Source: Gottfriedia solisilvae
GTDB lineage: Bacteria > Bacillota > Bacilli > Bacillales > Bacillaceae_G
Assembly (NCBI RefSeq): GCF_002128405.1
Contig: NZ_NETJ01000004.1
Coordinates: 558,001-622,000 of the forward strand
DNA: 64,000 nt
Reading direction: 5' to 3'
Positions 17,718 through 26,897 of this stretch are shown in pieces (positions within the stretch are counted from its first letter, which is position 1; each line of letters starts with the position of its first letter). Under the pieces are notes generated by a model, which saw nothing but the letters and a program-made list of their open reading frames with translations, was not told the DNA's origin and ran no database searches. The position numbers and the translations under genes were made by a program.

Positions 17718-18680
17718 TTATTCGACCGTATTTCCTTTTACACCGATTCGTTTTGCATACCATGCAACCACAATCGGAACTAAAATAGATGTTACGATAA
17801 CAGAAGAAGCAACTAGAGCTGTTGCAGATGGTACAAAAGGTGCATACACTGCGTTCGCCGAAGCGACAGCCGCTGGTACACCTACTGCATTACCCGCTGT
17901 TGAAGCAGCCGATAATCCTGCAATACCATTACCACCAATTAGTTTATCTACAATTAATAAAGCTGTACCTGTAATTGCTACTACAGCTACCCCTAGTAAA
18001 ACGCCTAAGATACCAGCTTTCCAAACGTTTTGCAAACTCATACCAGCTCCTAATGCAAATGCAAAGAATGGTACCAAAACTGGCACTGCTTTACTTAAAT
18101 AATCTCGCATATCTTTATCAAGATTTCCAAGAACCATACCAACTATTAGCGGAATAATTGCTCCTACTAAGGTTTGCCAAGGAAATGCTGCAAGTCCAGC
18201 AACCCCAAGTGTAACCATTGTTAAGAAAGGTCCAGATTCTAAACTCATAATTGAGTAAGCACCAACGTCTTCTTTTTTCCCGAATTGACCCATTAAGGCC
18301 ATATATAAACCACCGTTTGTATCATTCATTGAAGCAACTACTGCAAGAACTGATAAGCCTAAAAAGAATCCGCTTTCAACCATTCCGTCGCCAAATACTT
18401 TTGCTCCAACAAACCCTACTAATGCTGCTATACCTACTTTAGTTGCAAGTAAAGATCCACCTTTTTTCATAATATATGGAGTAGCTTTGAAATCAATTGT
18501 TGATCCCATACATACATAAAATACTGCTAGGATTGGTAATGCCCCCGTCATTAACGCTCCTGTAAATGATCCAAATGTCGCTCCAGCAGTTGGAAATAGT
18601 GTATTAATAATAGCACCTAATAGTAATGGAACAATCATCATTCCACCAGGAATACGGTCCAGTGTTGCTTTGATTTTCAT
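17718..18680 (-). CDS. KdgT-family acid-sugar permease
   Basis: Membrane transporter of the 2-keto-3-deoxygluconate permease family, about 320 aa with about ten hydrophobic segments. The N-terminus [12 protein letters not shown] and the internal [12 protein letters not shown] and SLESGPF are like E. coli KdgT. With its neighbours the substrate is more likely a four-carbon sugar acid (threonate or erythronate) than KDG; this is an inference. The frame is open to 18779, but the ATG at 18680 has AAGGGGGAT and gives the usual N-terminus. First gene of the catabolic unit, with its own sigma-A-like promoter. Confidence 0.85.
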   Translation of the reverse strand: MKIKATLDRIPGGMMIVPLLLGAIINTLFPTAGATFGSFTGALMTGALPILAVFYVCMGSTIDFKATPYIMKKGGSLLATKVGIAALVGFVGAKVFGDGMVESGFFLGLSVLAVVASMNDTNGGLYMALMGQFGKKEDVGAYSIMSLESGPFLTMVTLGVAGLAAFPWQTLVGAIIPLIVGMVLGNLDKDMRDYLSKAVPVLVPFFAFALGAGMSLQNVWKAGILGVLLGVAVVAITGTALLIVDKLIGGNGIAGLSAASTAGNAVGVPAAVASANAVYAPFVPSATALVASSVIVTSILVPIVVAWYAKRIGVKGNTVE

Positions 18681-18701
18681 AAAAATAATCCCCCTTGCAT
18701 G

Positions 18702-18718
18702 TGTTCTATTTTGAAACA
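18702..18718. promoter_or_regulatory. Operator b of the threonate operon
   Basis: TGTTCTATTTTGAAACA, a 17-bp imperfect copy of the TGTTTC-N5-GAAACA element, 22 bp upstream of the permease ATG and downstream of the predicted promoter. Confidence 0.55.
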
Positions 18719-18726
18719 TTAATTTT

Positions 18727-18741
18727 TGAAAAGCGTTTACA
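18727..18741 (-). promoter_or_regulatory. Imperfect cre-like site
   Basis: On the minus strand TGTAAACGCTTTTCA resembles a cre site, but it is one base too long in the right half. It lies just downstream of the -10 of the permease promoter, where CcpA would block transcription. Confidence 0.4.
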
Positions 18742-18747
18742 ATTTTG

Positions 18748-18776
18748 ATTATACTTCTAGAAAATTCTAAAAACAA
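18748..18776 (-). promoter_or_regulatory. Sigma-A-type promoter of the threonate operon
   Basis: On the minus strand a -35 TTGTTT (18776-18771), 17 bp, and a perfect -10 TATAAT (18753-18748). No GG-N10-GC sigma-54 element was found in the 123-bp gap despite the regulator's family. Confidence 0.6.
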
Positions 18777-18785
18777 CACTGTTAT

Positions 18786-18802
18786 TGTTTAAATATGAAA
18801 CA
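18786..18802. promoter_or_regulatory. Operator c of the threonate operon
   Basis: TGTTTAAATATGAAACA, third copy of the TGTTTC-N5-GAAACA-like element, 10 bp upstream of the -35 and touching the stop codon of the regulator gene. Confidence 0.55.
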
Positions 18803-18803
18803 A

Positions 18804-20570
18804 TTATTGCATCTTTCTCCAAAGAGTTGCTCTGCTAATACCTAATCTTTTTGCAGCTTTTGATTGATTCATTCCCTCATCTTTTAATACTTCCTCTAAT
18901 ATTTGCCTTTCGATTTCTACCCACGTTTTATTTAAATCAATTCTTTGAGCCGAAGAATTAACTCCCGTAAAGCTATATCTTTCCCAAACAAGATCCCATT
19001 CTTCTATCCCAATATAATGTCCTTTTGCTAGTGCTAGTAATTCACTAATGATATTTTCTAATTCCTTTAAGTTACCTGGCCAATTGTACTCCATTAATCG
19101 ATTTAGAACTTCTTCTCTTATTCCTACAAACTGTTTACCGTATATTGAATTATGATTTGCAATTAATACTCGAGCGATCTCCTCTATATCCTCAGTTCGA
19201 TCACGAAGAGGTGGAATAACTAGTTGATACTCACCGAGTAAGTGGATTAGTTCTTGATGTATATTTGGATCTTTCAATAGTTGTTTAAATGTACTCTTAG
19301 AAGAACTAATCACTCTCAAGTTAGTTCCTTTTCTAAGTTCATTTGCCAATCGTTCCTGCATTTGAATTGAAAGATTTTCGATATACTCTAGATATAAAGT
19401 GTCATTAGATGGTATCTGAAGTAGACCTACCTTTGAATCAGTTCCAAATAGTTCTGTTGCTAATTTTGATTCATTAATCGAGTGACAAGCTACATGATAA
19501 AATCTCCCTCTATTACGTGAGCTAGCTGAATGAATGGCTTCTGCAAATACCGCTTTACCTGTCCCAACTTCTCCCGATAGCCATACATGATTATCTGTTT
19601 TTGCGTAGGCAATAGCCCGTTTAATTGTTTTCGTAATTACATAACTTGACCCAATAATTTGGGCGAACGAAGCAATTTGGGCAGGCATCTGAACCATATC
19701 TAACTCCGACATATAGGGTGTTTTATTAGGTTCGATATAAATGAAAACATCCTCACCATAAGGCACTGTTTTAAGATTGTATGATTTTTTCTGAATCAGT
19801 ACATGTTCAAAATGAATTTTATCTGAATGAATCCCGGTAACTTTCAGTAAAAATGATAAATCCTGTGGCAACATCGTTACTTCGCCGAATAACTGCTGAC
19901 ATATGTCATTTAAATAAAGAACTTTCCCCTTTGGATCGCATACTAATGTTCCAGTTGGGAAGTTCTGAAGTATATGCTGGAAAAACAAAGCTTTTTCATG
20001 GCTCTTTAGATAAATATCATGTACAGATTTCACTTCTGATAACATATCCTGTATCGATTCAACACCTGATGTAATAAGGATTCCATGAAGTCCCATTTCT
20101 TGGGCCGTTTTAACTGTTACTACATCACCAAGAACGATTTGGGCTCCCTCTTTGACTGCCTTTTCAAGCTTTACTCTAACTTCCGCTTCATGGTTAATCG
20201 AGTAAATTGGAATTTCAAAATCTAATAAACTAGAAACCGTTAGAGCTCCCTGACAAATATTAGGGAAACCGATAATTGCCAACTTACTATTTGAATCCTT
20301 TATTAATGTTAAAACTCTTAGTATGTCATATCCCGAAACAGGTATATCTACAACAGGAATTGAAACATGTTTTCTAATAAAAGAGGCCGTACCACCTCGA
20401 CTTATAATGACATCATAATTCTGTTCTTGAGCACTTAATACAATTGGGAGGGCAACTTCTAAATCTGCAACTTCCACATCTATTTCAAATCTATTATCTT
20501 CACCAACAACTTGTAATAAAAGATCACGAAGTCCAGGATAAGGCGCAATCCCTTTTACTTTAATTTTCAT
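18804..20570 (-). CDS. PrpR-like regulator with degenerate AAA+ domain
   Basis: 588-aa regulator. It has a PrpR_N ligand domain (about 1-175), a PAS domain (about 195-280), an AAA+ domain (about 300-505) and a Fis-type helix-turn-helix (about 560-588). Family members are normally sigma-54 activators. Here Walker A GEVGTGK (333-339) is kept, but the segment after LFG (374-376) that should read GAFTGA is absent, and the Walker B site reads TLYLEYI (391-397) instead of a TLFLDEI form. The promoter elements it faces look like sigma-A type. It may therefore work without sigma-54, like TyrR, possibly as a repressor. The gene sits directly upstream of the permease and has an operator overlapping its own leader. 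Confidence 0.85.
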   Translation of the reverse strand: MKIKVKGIAPYPGLRDLLLQVVGEDNRFEIDVEVADLEVALPIVLSAQEQNYDVIISRGGTASFIRKHVSIPVVDIPVSGYDILRVLTLIKDSNSKLAIIGFPNICQGALTVSSLLDFEIPIYSINHEAEVRVKLEKAVKEGAQIVLGDVVTVKTAQEMGLHGILITSGVESIQDMLSEVKSVHDIYLKSHEKALFFQHILQNFPTGTLVCDPKGKVLYLNDICQQLFGEVTMLPQDLSFLLKVTGIHSDKIHFEHVLIQKKSYNLKTVPYGEDVFIYIEPNKTPYMSELDMVQMPAQIASFAQIIGSSYVITKTIKRAIAYAKTDNHVWLSGEVGTGKAVFAEAIHSASSRNRGRFYHVACHSINESKLATELFGTDSKVGLLQIPSNDTLYLEYIENLSIQMQERLANELRKGTNLRVISSSKSTFKQLLKDPNIHQELIHLLGEYQLVIPPLRDRTEDIEEIARVLIANHNSIYGKQFVGIREEVLNRLMEYNWPGNLKELENIISELLALAKGHYIGIEEWDLVWERYSFTGVNSSAQRIDLNKTWVEIERQILEEVLKDEGMNQSKAAKRLGISRATLWRKMQ

Positions 20571-20588
20571 TCATTCTTCCTCCAAAAG

Positions 20589-20605
20589 TGTTTCTATTTG
20601 AAACA
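20589..20605. promoter_or_regulatory. Operator a, upstream of the PrpR-like gene
   Basis: TGTTTCTATTTGAAACA, a perfect TGTTTC-N5-GAAACA inverted repeat. On the minus strand a -10 TATAAT (20621-20616) lies 10 bp upstream of it, so a bound protein would sit at about the transcription start, consistent with autorepression. Confidence 0.65.
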
Positions 20606-20803
20606 GTATGTGGAAATTATACAATAATCGTTATAAATTAACAAAATAACAGAGAATATTTGGCTAAAATTGAACCATTTCTAATTTTAAAATGATTTTT
20701 CTCTACAAAAAATTTAATTTACCGATACATTAATTCTAAGTGCAGCTTTATAATAGTTTTATGAAGAATGAAATTGATGCGGTCCAATACGAGGTGGATA
20801 CTG

Positions 20804-21472
20804 ATGAGTAAAACAATAGTAGAAAAACTAAACTTGCAAAAATATAATAAGATAGCTGTTTTACATTTACCAAGTGGTGCAAATTATTTCGAGCAATTAG
20901 CAAATTATGACACAAGCTTAGTAGAAGAATCTTATGACTTAATTTTTGCATTTGTATTTGATATGGAGTCTTTGAAGGCACTCGTAACAGAAGTCATTGA
21001 GCATAATTACTTACATAAAAATAGTTATTTATATTGTGCCTATCCTAAAAAAGATAACAAAGTATATTCAACTTATATACATCGAGACGATTTATTTGAA
21101 GGTTTGGGTGCAGATGAAGTTGGGTTTATTGGGGCAAGTAATATTAAGTTTGCTCGTATGGTAGGATTGGATGAGACCTTTACTGTTGTAGGTTTTAAAG
21201 AAGATTATCGTAGCAAAGTCCAGTCTTCTACTAAAGCAAGTCAATGTGTTGATGATTATATTGAAATGATCCCTTTCATTGAAAAGGATCTAGAAGCAAG
21301 ACCAGATTTATTAACATTTTTCCAATCTCTTACTCCTGGTTATCAAAAAGATTGGGCTAGATATGTTTATAGTGCGAAACAAGAAAGCACTAAAACCAAA
21401 AGACGTGAAGAAATGAGAATGATTTTAGGTTTTGGTTTTAAAAGTGTGGATTTGTATAAACGAAATAAATAA
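20804..21472 (+). CDS. YdeI/OmdA-domain protein of unknown function
   Basis: 222 aa, soluble, no signal peptide. The C-terminal segment (FFQSLTPGYQKDWARYV then AKQESTKTKRREEM) is the YdeI/OmpD-associated motif, which in other bacteria is linked to peptide resistance or envelope stress, though its biochemical role is not established. The N-terminal half has no motif I recognise beyond an alternating strand-helix pattern (KIAVLHLP, YDLIFAFVFD). The ATG at 20804 preceded by GAGGTGG is preferred over the one at 20768, which lacks a ribosome site. Single-gene unit, divergent from the PrpR-like regulator. Confidence 0.7.
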   Translation: MSKTIVEKLNLQKYNKIAVLHLPSGANYFEQLANYDTSLVEESYDLIFAFVFDMESLKALVTEVIEHNYLHKNSYLYCAYPKKDNKVYSTYIHRDDLFEGLGADEVGFIGASNIKFARMVGLDETFTVVGFKEDYRSKVQSSTKASQCVDDYIEMIPFIEKDLEARPDLLTFFQSLTPGYQKDWARYVYSAKQESTKTKRREEMRMILGFGFKSVDLYKRNK

Positions 21473-21512
21473 AATAAAATCAACAAGAGTATTAGTTTTT
21501 TAAAAAATATAA

Positions 21513-21554
21513 AGGGTGTCTCTTGGTCAGCTTCATCGACCAAAGAGACACCCT
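21513..21554. terminator. Terminator after the YdeI/OmdA gene
   Basis: Fifteen-bp GGGTGTCTCTTGGTC stem with one bulged base between two convergent genes. Confidence 0.85.
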
Positions 21555-21653
21555 CTATTTATGTTTCTTACCCATTATATTAAGCATATCCCTCTAAAGA
21601 GACAATATAGAAAGACAGTCTATTTTGTACCACATGTTCATTTCACAATAAGT

Positions 21654-22550
21654 CTACTCTATTGGATTTTTACTTTTTATATTTAATGCTACTAATTGAT
21701 GCAATTTTTGTAATTCCTTTTCTTCAAAGAAAGGTTGCGCTTTATTTAAAGCAACTAGTGTACTTTCAATTAAAAATTTACGTGGAATTTTTGTATGGTT
21801 GCATTCATTATGAATAAATTCCAGTAACTCTTGGTATTTCGCCTGCTCCTCACATTGAGTGAGCTTCTTTTTCATTTTGCAAATACATTCGTTTAACTCC
21901 TGTTGAATTGTAACACTTGTCTTACAAGCAGGAATCCAATTTTTTAGTAATTCAGGCTTAATTAATTGCTCCCCAGCCAATGAAACCTCTTCAACGATTT
22001 TCACTAGTCGTTCTACACTATATTTTACTACTTGATGAACACTTAAATCTAATTCATCTGCTAGATCAGTGTACTTTATATTGTGATGTAAAATACCAAT
22101 AAACATAATGGCACAATCTAATAAATAAGGCTCTTTACTTTCACCAAAAATATCTAAAAATCGAGCGTATAACCAGTTAAGCATTTTAAAATTACCTTGT
22201 TTGATAAAATGCTTTACATCTATATCGTTAATAAAGATTACTTCTTCGAAAAGAGTAAATAATTTATTATTTCTATTTGTCTGCAAGATCAATTCCATTT
22301 GTTTAATGAAAATATTTATATTTGAAGGCTCTTGACCAATAAGCAACTGATTTCGTTCTTGTTCAAGTTTTGAGTAAATCATCTGAAAAAGTGCGACTAA
22401 CAAATCACTTTTGGATGAAAAATAGTTATAAAAAGTTCCTTTTGAGATACCACTGTATTCTAAAATGTCTTGTATTGATGTTGCTTGATATCCTTTTTCA
22501 ATAAATAATTCATGGGCTATTTTTATGACACGCTGCTTTCTATCGTTCAT
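21654..22550 (-). CDS. TetR-family repressor
   Basis: 298 aa. A TetR helix-turn-helix occupies residues 1-50 (SIQDILEYSGISKGTFYNYFSSKSDLL is spread over the recognition region). The C-terminal ligand and dimer domain is about 100 residues longer than in a typical TetR. Divergent from a 14-TM drug exporter, which it most likely represses, a common arrangement in bacilli. The effector is unknown. A 16-bp palindrome lies in the shared intergenic region near the exporter start. Confidence 0.9.
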   Translation of the reverse strand: MNDRKQRVIKIAHELFIEKGYQATSIQDILEYSGISKGTFYNYFSSKSDLLVALFQMIYSKLEQERNQLLIGQEPSNINIFIKQMELILQTNRNNKLFTLFEEVIFINDIDVKHFIKQGNFKMLNWLYARFLDIFGESKEPYLLDCAIMFIGILHHNIKYTDLADELDLSVHQVVKYSVERLVKIVEEVSLAGEQLIKPELLKNWIPACKTSVTIQQELNECICKMKKKLTQCEEQAKYQELLEFIHNECNHTKIPRKFLIESTLVALNKAQPFFEEKELQKLHQLVALNIKSKNPIE

Positions 22551-22669
22551 TTAATCACCTTTAATTCCCAATAAATTTCTGTTTAAAACACATAGTACAT
22601 TATTTTATCAAATTAAACTAGTAGAAACATTAGAGATTTTTAATTGAAACATTTGTAACAATGGTATAT

Positions 22670-22685
22670 CATATAAACTTATATG
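22670..22685. promoter_or_regulatory. Candidate TetR operator
   Basis: CATATAAACTTATATG is a palindrome with seven-base arms, 48 bp upstream of the exporter start codon. It is a candidate binding site for the divergent TetR protein. Confidence 0.35.
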
Positions 22686-22733
22686 GAAATACAGTTCAAA
22701 AAAATATACTACAGGTACAAAGGAGGGGGATTC

Positions 22734-24251
22734 ATGGTACAGTCCATGGAAAAACGTCCACCATACGGGATTATTACAATCTTGATGATCGGGGCTTTTA
22801 TTGCATTCTTAAATAATACTTTACTTAATATCGCATTACCTTCAATTATGAAGGATTTAGATGTAGAGCCTTCTACAGTTCAATGGTTATCTACTGGCTA
22901 CATGTTAGTTAATGGTATCTTAATACCAACTACAGCGTTTTTAATCCAAAAATACTCAGTTAGACATTTATTCATTACGGCAATGCTTTTATTTAATATA
23001 GGTACACTTGCGGCAGGATTTGCTCATATTTTCCCTCTATTATTAACAGGACGTATGATTCAAGCTTCAGGATCAGCTATTTTAATGCCTTTGTTAATGA
23101 ACGTTATGTTAACAAGTTTCCCTATCGAAAAAAGAGGAACGGCAATGGGATTCTTTGGACTTGTTATGATGGGTGCACCAGCAATTGGCCCAACATTATC
23201 GGGTTGGTTAATTGAGCATTACGATTGGAGAATGTTATTCCATTTCGTTACACCTATTGCTCTAGTCATTCTAATTATTGGCTTTTTCTTACTAAAAGAT
23301 AAAAAAGAAAAAGTAGTTAGTAGCTTAGATCTTCTATCTGTATTGCTATCAAGTTTAGGGTTTGGTGGATTATTGTATGGATTTAGCTCAGCTGGAAGTA
23401 AAGGCTGGGATAGCCCGTATGTATATGTAACACTGATCGTCGGAGCAATTTCATTAGTTTTATTTATCCTTCGACAATTAAAACTTGATAAACCAATGTT
23501 AAACTTTAAAATTTATCGATATCCAATGTTTGCCTTATCTTCAGCGATTTCAATCGTTGTTACTATGGCAATGTTCTCTGCAATGATGCTTTTACCAATT
23601 TACACTCAAACACTTCGTGGAATTAAGCCATTTGATGCCGGTTTAATGCTTCTACCAGGTGCACTTTTAATGGCGATTATGTCACCAATTACAGGTAAAT
23701 TATTTGATAAAATTGGTGGGAGAATACTTGCGGTCATTGGTCTAGCTATTATGACAGTAACAACTTACTTCTTAAGCAAATTAACTTTGGATACAACTTA
23801 TACACACTTAATCATCTTATACTCATTACGTATGTTTGGTATGTCTATGGTAATGATGCCTGTTTCAACAAATGGATTAAATCAATTACCAAAACAATTC
23901 TATCCGCATGGTACTGCAATGAATAATACACTTCAGCAAGTATCTGGTGCGATTGGTACTGCGTTATTAGTTACAATCATGTCTAACCGTACGGAATCAT
24001 ATGCTAAGGATTTAGCAGCGGATGCAATGAAAAATGTAACAACTAAACCTTCACCTGAAATGTTAGCTCAAATTAAACAAGAAATTACAGCGAAAGCTAT
24101 GTTAGAAGGAATTAACTTCTCGTTCTATGTAACAGTCTTCGTTGCGCTTGTGGCATTGGTCCTTGCGTTCTTTATTAAGCGAGCAACACCAGCTGAAGAA
24201 ATAGTAGAACAACCAAATACAACATTAAATAAAAAACTAGCTGAAAATTAA
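22734..24251 (+). CDS. EmrB/QacA-type (DHA2) multidrug exporter
   Basis: 505-aa major-facilitator exporter with 14 predicted membrane helices. Typical motifs are the helix 1 region FIAFLNNTLLNIALPSI, QWLSTGYMLVNGIL after the first loop, GRMIQASGSAILMPLL in helix 4 and GPTLSGW in helix 5. Proton-driven efflux of drugs or toxic metabolites is expected. The substrate is unknown. The ATG at 22734 is preceded by AAGGAGGGGGA. An earlier in-frame ATG at 22683 lacks a site and overlaps the palindromic operator. Under control of the divergent TetR gene. Confidence 0.9.
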   Translation: MVQSMEKRPPYGIITILMIGAFIAFLNNTLLNIALPSIMKDLDVEPSTVQWLSTGYMLVNGILIPTTAFLIQKYSVRHLFITAMLLFNIGTLAAGFAHIFPLLLTGRMIQASGSAILMPLLMNVMLTSFPIEKRGTAMGFFGLVMMGAPAIGPTLSGWLIEHYDWRMLFHFVTPIALVILIIGFFLLKDKKEKVVSSLDLLSVLLSSLGFGGLLYGFSSAGSKGWDSPYVYVTLIVGAISLVLFILRQLKLDKPMLNFKIYRYPMFALSSAISIVVTMAMFSAMMLLPIYTQTLRGIKPFDAGLMLLPGALLMAIMSPITGKLFDKIGGRILAVIGLAIMTVTTYFLSKLTLDTTYTHLIILYSLRMFGMSMVMMPVSTNGLNQLPKQFYPHGTAMNNTLQQVSGAIGTALLVTIMSNRTESYAKDLAADAMKNVTTKPSPEMLAQIKQEITAKAMLEGINFSFYVTVFVALVALVLAFFIKRATPAEEIVEQPNTTLNKKLAEN

Positions 24252-24256
24252 AAAGA

Positions 24257-24290
24257 AAAAGTTCAACCTTTATATGGTTGAACTTTTTTG
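24257..24290 (+). terminator. Terminator of the DHA2 exporter gene
   Basis: Twelve-bp perfect stem AAAAGTTCAACC/GGTTGAACTTTT plus T-run. Confidence 0.9.
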
Positions 24291-24327
24291 TTCTTTTACA
24301 TAAGGAATCTGTCATTACTTTAAAGAA

Positions 24328-25614
24328 TTACTTCTCCCCACCGTTTCCATATCTTCGTACGCGTAATAATGCTTGCTCTGCGTGACCTGCAAAGTTTTCA
24401 ATCATGCATAGTCGTGCAGCATATTCTCCAATATAAGCTGTTGCTTCAGGGCTCACTTTTTGATAAGTTACTGTTTTAATAAATTTCCCTACCCAAAGTC
24501 CACCTGTATAACGAGCAGCGCCTTTTGTTGGAAGTGTATGGTTTGTTCCAATTACTTTATCTCCATATGCAACATTTGTTTCTGGACCTAAAAATAAGCA
24601 ACCATAATTCGTCATATTTTCTAAGAAATAATTTGGATCTTCTGTTAATACCTCTACATGTTCAAATGCAAGTTTATCCGCTTCAATTACCGCCTCTTCA
24701 ATGCTATCAACTAATAAGATTTGCCCATAATCTCTCCATGATACACTCGCTACATCGGCAGTTGGCAGTATTTTAAGCTGTCTTTCAATTTCTTCAAGTG
24801 TTTCATGTGCAATTCTTTCAGAAGTCGTAATTAATGCGCAAGGTGAAGTTGGACCATGCTCACCCTGACCAAGAAGATCAGTTGCAATCATCTCGCCATC
24901 TGAAGTTTCATCGGCAATCACTAATGTTTCAGTTGGACCCGTAAATAAATCAATTCCTACACGACCGTATAATTGTCGTTTAGCTTCTGCAACAAATACA
25001 TTACCTGGCCCTACGATCATATCAACTGCATCTATTGTTTCAGTACCAATTGCCATAGCTGCCATAGCCTGAATTCCACCTAGTAAATAGATTTTATCTG
25101 CACCTGCCAAATACATTGCTGCAATTGTCGCATTTGGAATTTCCCCATTTATTGGTGGTGTACATGCAATCACTCGCTTCACACCGGCAACCTTTGCCGT
25201 TAGTACACTCATATGTGCAGATGCCACCATTGGGTAACGTCCACCTGGAATATAGCAACCAACACTATTCACAGGAATATTTTTATGTCCTAAAATAACC
25301 CCAGGAATATTCTCTACCTCAACGTCATGAAGCGATGCCAATTGTGCCTCAGCAAATTCACGAATATTTTTTTGTGCAAATTTTATATCTTCAATTACTT
25401 CTTTTGGTACTTCAGAGATGATTTCTTCAATTTGTTTACTCGATAAACGGAAGTATTCTGGTGACCAGTTATCAAATTTAATCGAAAACTTACGAACTGC
25501 TTCATCACCACGAGTTTCAATCTCTTTAATTGCTTCCGCTACTATTTTTGAAACTTCCAAATCATTTTTTGATACTTCCTCTTTCGATTTACCAGCTTTA
25601 ATTACCTTTACCAT
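24328..25614 (-). CDS. Histidinol dehydrogenase-family enzyme (HpsN-like)
   Basis: 428-aa NAD-dependent dehydrogenase of the HisD superfamily. All zinc-site elements are recognisable: GQGEHG (Gln and His), [10 protein letters not shown] (Asp) and the C-terminal AGHAEQA (His). The catalytic Glu-His pair is in FEHVEV. Distinctive signatures [18 protein letters not shown] and [14 protein letters not shown] resemble sulfopropanediol 3-dehydrogenase (HpsN) more than biosynthetic HisD. No histidine-biosynthesis gene is near. A LacI regulator gene and a sugar-type oxidoreductase gene are neighbours, so it probably oxidises a polyol or sulfonated diol twice to an acid. The substrate is an inference. 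The ATG at 25614 (AAAGGGGG upstream) is preferred over 25644. Confidence 0.8.
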   Translation of the reverse strand: MVKVIKAGKSKEEVSKNDLEVSKIVAEAIKEIETRGDEAVRKFSIKFDNWSPEYFRLSSKQIEEIISEVPKEVIEDIKFAQKNIREFAEAQLASLHDVEVENIPGVILGHKNIPVNSVGCYIPGGRYPMVASAHMSVLTAKVAGVKRVIACTPPINGEIPNATIAAMYLAGADKIYLLGGIQAMAAMAIGTETIDAVDMIVGPGNVFVAEAKRQLYGRVGIDLFTGPTETLVIADETSDGEMIATDLLGQGEHGPTSPCALITTSERIAHETLEEIERQLKILPTADVASVSWRDYGQILLVDSIEEAVIEADKLAFEHVEVLTEDPNYFLENMTNYGCLFLGPETNVAYGDKVIGTNHTLPTKGAARYTGGLWVGKFIKTVTYQKVSPEATAYIGEYAARLCMIENFAGHAEQALLRVRRYGNGGEK

Positions 25615-25636
25615 TACAAATACCCCCTTTATTCTC

Positions 25637-25651
25637 TTTTGCATACGTATT
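25637..25651. promoter_or_regulatory. LacI-type operator (proximal to hisD-like gene)
   Basis: TTTTGCATACGTATT. Together with the site at 25686 it forms a perfect 15-bp inverted repeat. The core ATACGTAT has the central CpG typical of LacI-family operators. Confidence 0.6.
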
Positions 25652-25664
25652 TATTATTTGATAA

Positions 25665-25679
25665 AAGAAAACGCATTCA
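25665..25679 (+). promoter_or_regulatory. cre-like site upstream of hisD-like gene
   Basis: AAGAAAACGCATTCA matches the cre consensus except for one base (A for T at position 2), between the two LacI-type operators. Confidence 0.45.
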
Positions 25680-25685
25680 CTTTTG

Positions 25686-25700
25686 AATACGTATGCAAAA
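25686..25700. promoter_or_regulatory. LacI-type operator (distal)
   Basis: AATACGTATGCAAAA, reverse complement of the site at 25637. The palindromic cores are 44 bp apart. It lies 45 bp downstream of the LacI gene's stop codon. Confidence 0.6.
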
Positions 25701-25744
25701 ACTATATGTAGAGAATATTCTAAAAATAACAAAAAGTCAACACT

Positions 25745-26731
25745 TTATGTTGTACTTCTTTCAATTAATTGACCTTCGATTTCTATATTTCCAGCTATGC
25801 CAGTATAATTATCAATTTCCTCCATCACATAATTTACGGTTTTTTCAACCATCTTAGATATTGGTTGTTCCCACGTTGTTAAATTATAAATTGGCCAATT
25901 CGTCATAGCTATATTATCAAAACCAACTACTTTCGTTGCTAAAGGAACTTCAATAGAATGTTTACGAAGCGCGTCTAATACACCCATAGCCATGATATCG
26001 TTCGCTACGAAAAATGCTGATGGAATCTCACCTTTTAGTACAATACTCTTTGCCGTTTGATAACCTCCTTCATAAGAATAATCAGATTCATATATTTTAT
26101 ATTCTACTTGGTGCTTATCTAATGTCTCAATAAAACCTTGTTCACGATCCCTACTCGTTGATGTGTTTCGATCACCTGAAATATACACCATATTTGAGCA
26201 GCCTTTTTGATGTAAAAAATTAGCTATTTGGCGACTCGCATCTAAATTATTAGTACAAACAGATAAGAAATCATTTTTTTCTGCTTTTCGATTAAACAAA
26301 ACTAGTGGAATTTTACTTTTCTTAATATCATTAGTCACCTTTAAAGAAAGCATTGCATCTGTAATAATGATACCTGCAACATTATAGTTTAATAACATAT
26401 CTATATCTTCTTTTTGAATCTCTTCATTATTCGTTTGAACAAATAGAATGCTATAACCTAGCTTTTTAAAAGCTGTCGTAAACTCTTTTAAAACCTGTGG
26501 ATAGAAAGGATTTTCTACTCCCTTCATAACAAGCCCAATAATTCTAGTTTTTTTTGTGATTAAACTACGTGCAAATTCATTTGGATTATATCCTAATTCT
26601 TCTGCTGCAGATAAAACCTTATTACGTGTCTTCTCAGAAACAGGTGTCCCACCAAAAAACACTCTTGAAACAGAAGACTGTGAAACACCTGCAAGTTTAG
26701 CAACATCTTTTGCATTAACCCCATTTATCAT
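25745..26731 (-). CDS. LacI-family repressor
   Basis: 328 aa. Helix-turn-helix in the first 50 residues (NAKDVAKLAGVSQSSVSRVF) and a periplasmic-binding-protein-like effector domain after it. It lies directly upstream of, and on the same strand as, the HisD-like gene, whose promoter region carries two LacI-type palindromes. It is divergent from a Gfo/Idh/MocA oxidoreductase. A TACGTA core (26758-26763) also lies in its own upstream region, so it may regulate itself and both neighbours. The ligand is unknown. Confidence 0.9.
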   Translation of the reverse strand: MINGVNAKDVAKLAGVSQSSVSRVFFGGTPVSEKTRNKVLSAAEELGYNPNEFARSLITKKTRIIGLVMKGVENPFYPQVLKEFTTAFKKLGYSILFVQTNNEEIQKEDIDMLLNYNVAGIIITDAMLSLKVTNDIKKSKIPLVLFNRKAEKNDFLSVCTNNLDASRQIANFLHQKGCSNMVYISGDRNTSTSRDREQGFIETLDKHQVEYKIYESDYSYEGGYQTAKSIVLKGEIPSAFFVANDIMAMGVLDALRKHSIEVPLATKVVGFDNIAMTNWPIYNLTTWEQPISKMVEKTVNYVMEEIDNYTGIAGNIEIEGQLIERSTT

Positions 26732-26897
26732 GATTTATAACCAACCTTATCTTAAATTACGTATATAATGATTAATTATACTATCATTTAGGGCTAAAAA
26801 AATAGAGTGTTCAGACTACTTATTTGCATACTCTTTCTTCCTTTTAGTAAAGTAAACTTACTTATAGTAAAATAGTTTCATTACGTGGGGTGAAAAA

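Noticed and set aside
18681-18803. Sigma-54 promoter expected before the KdgT-type permease
   Set aside because: No GG-N10-GC pair exists in the interval on the relevant strand, while a TTGTTT-17-TATAAT promoter does.
24328-25614. Biosynthetic histidinol dehydrogenase (hisD)
   Set aside because: No his genes are nearby and the conserved signatures resemble HpsN-type enzymes; the regulator is LacI-type.
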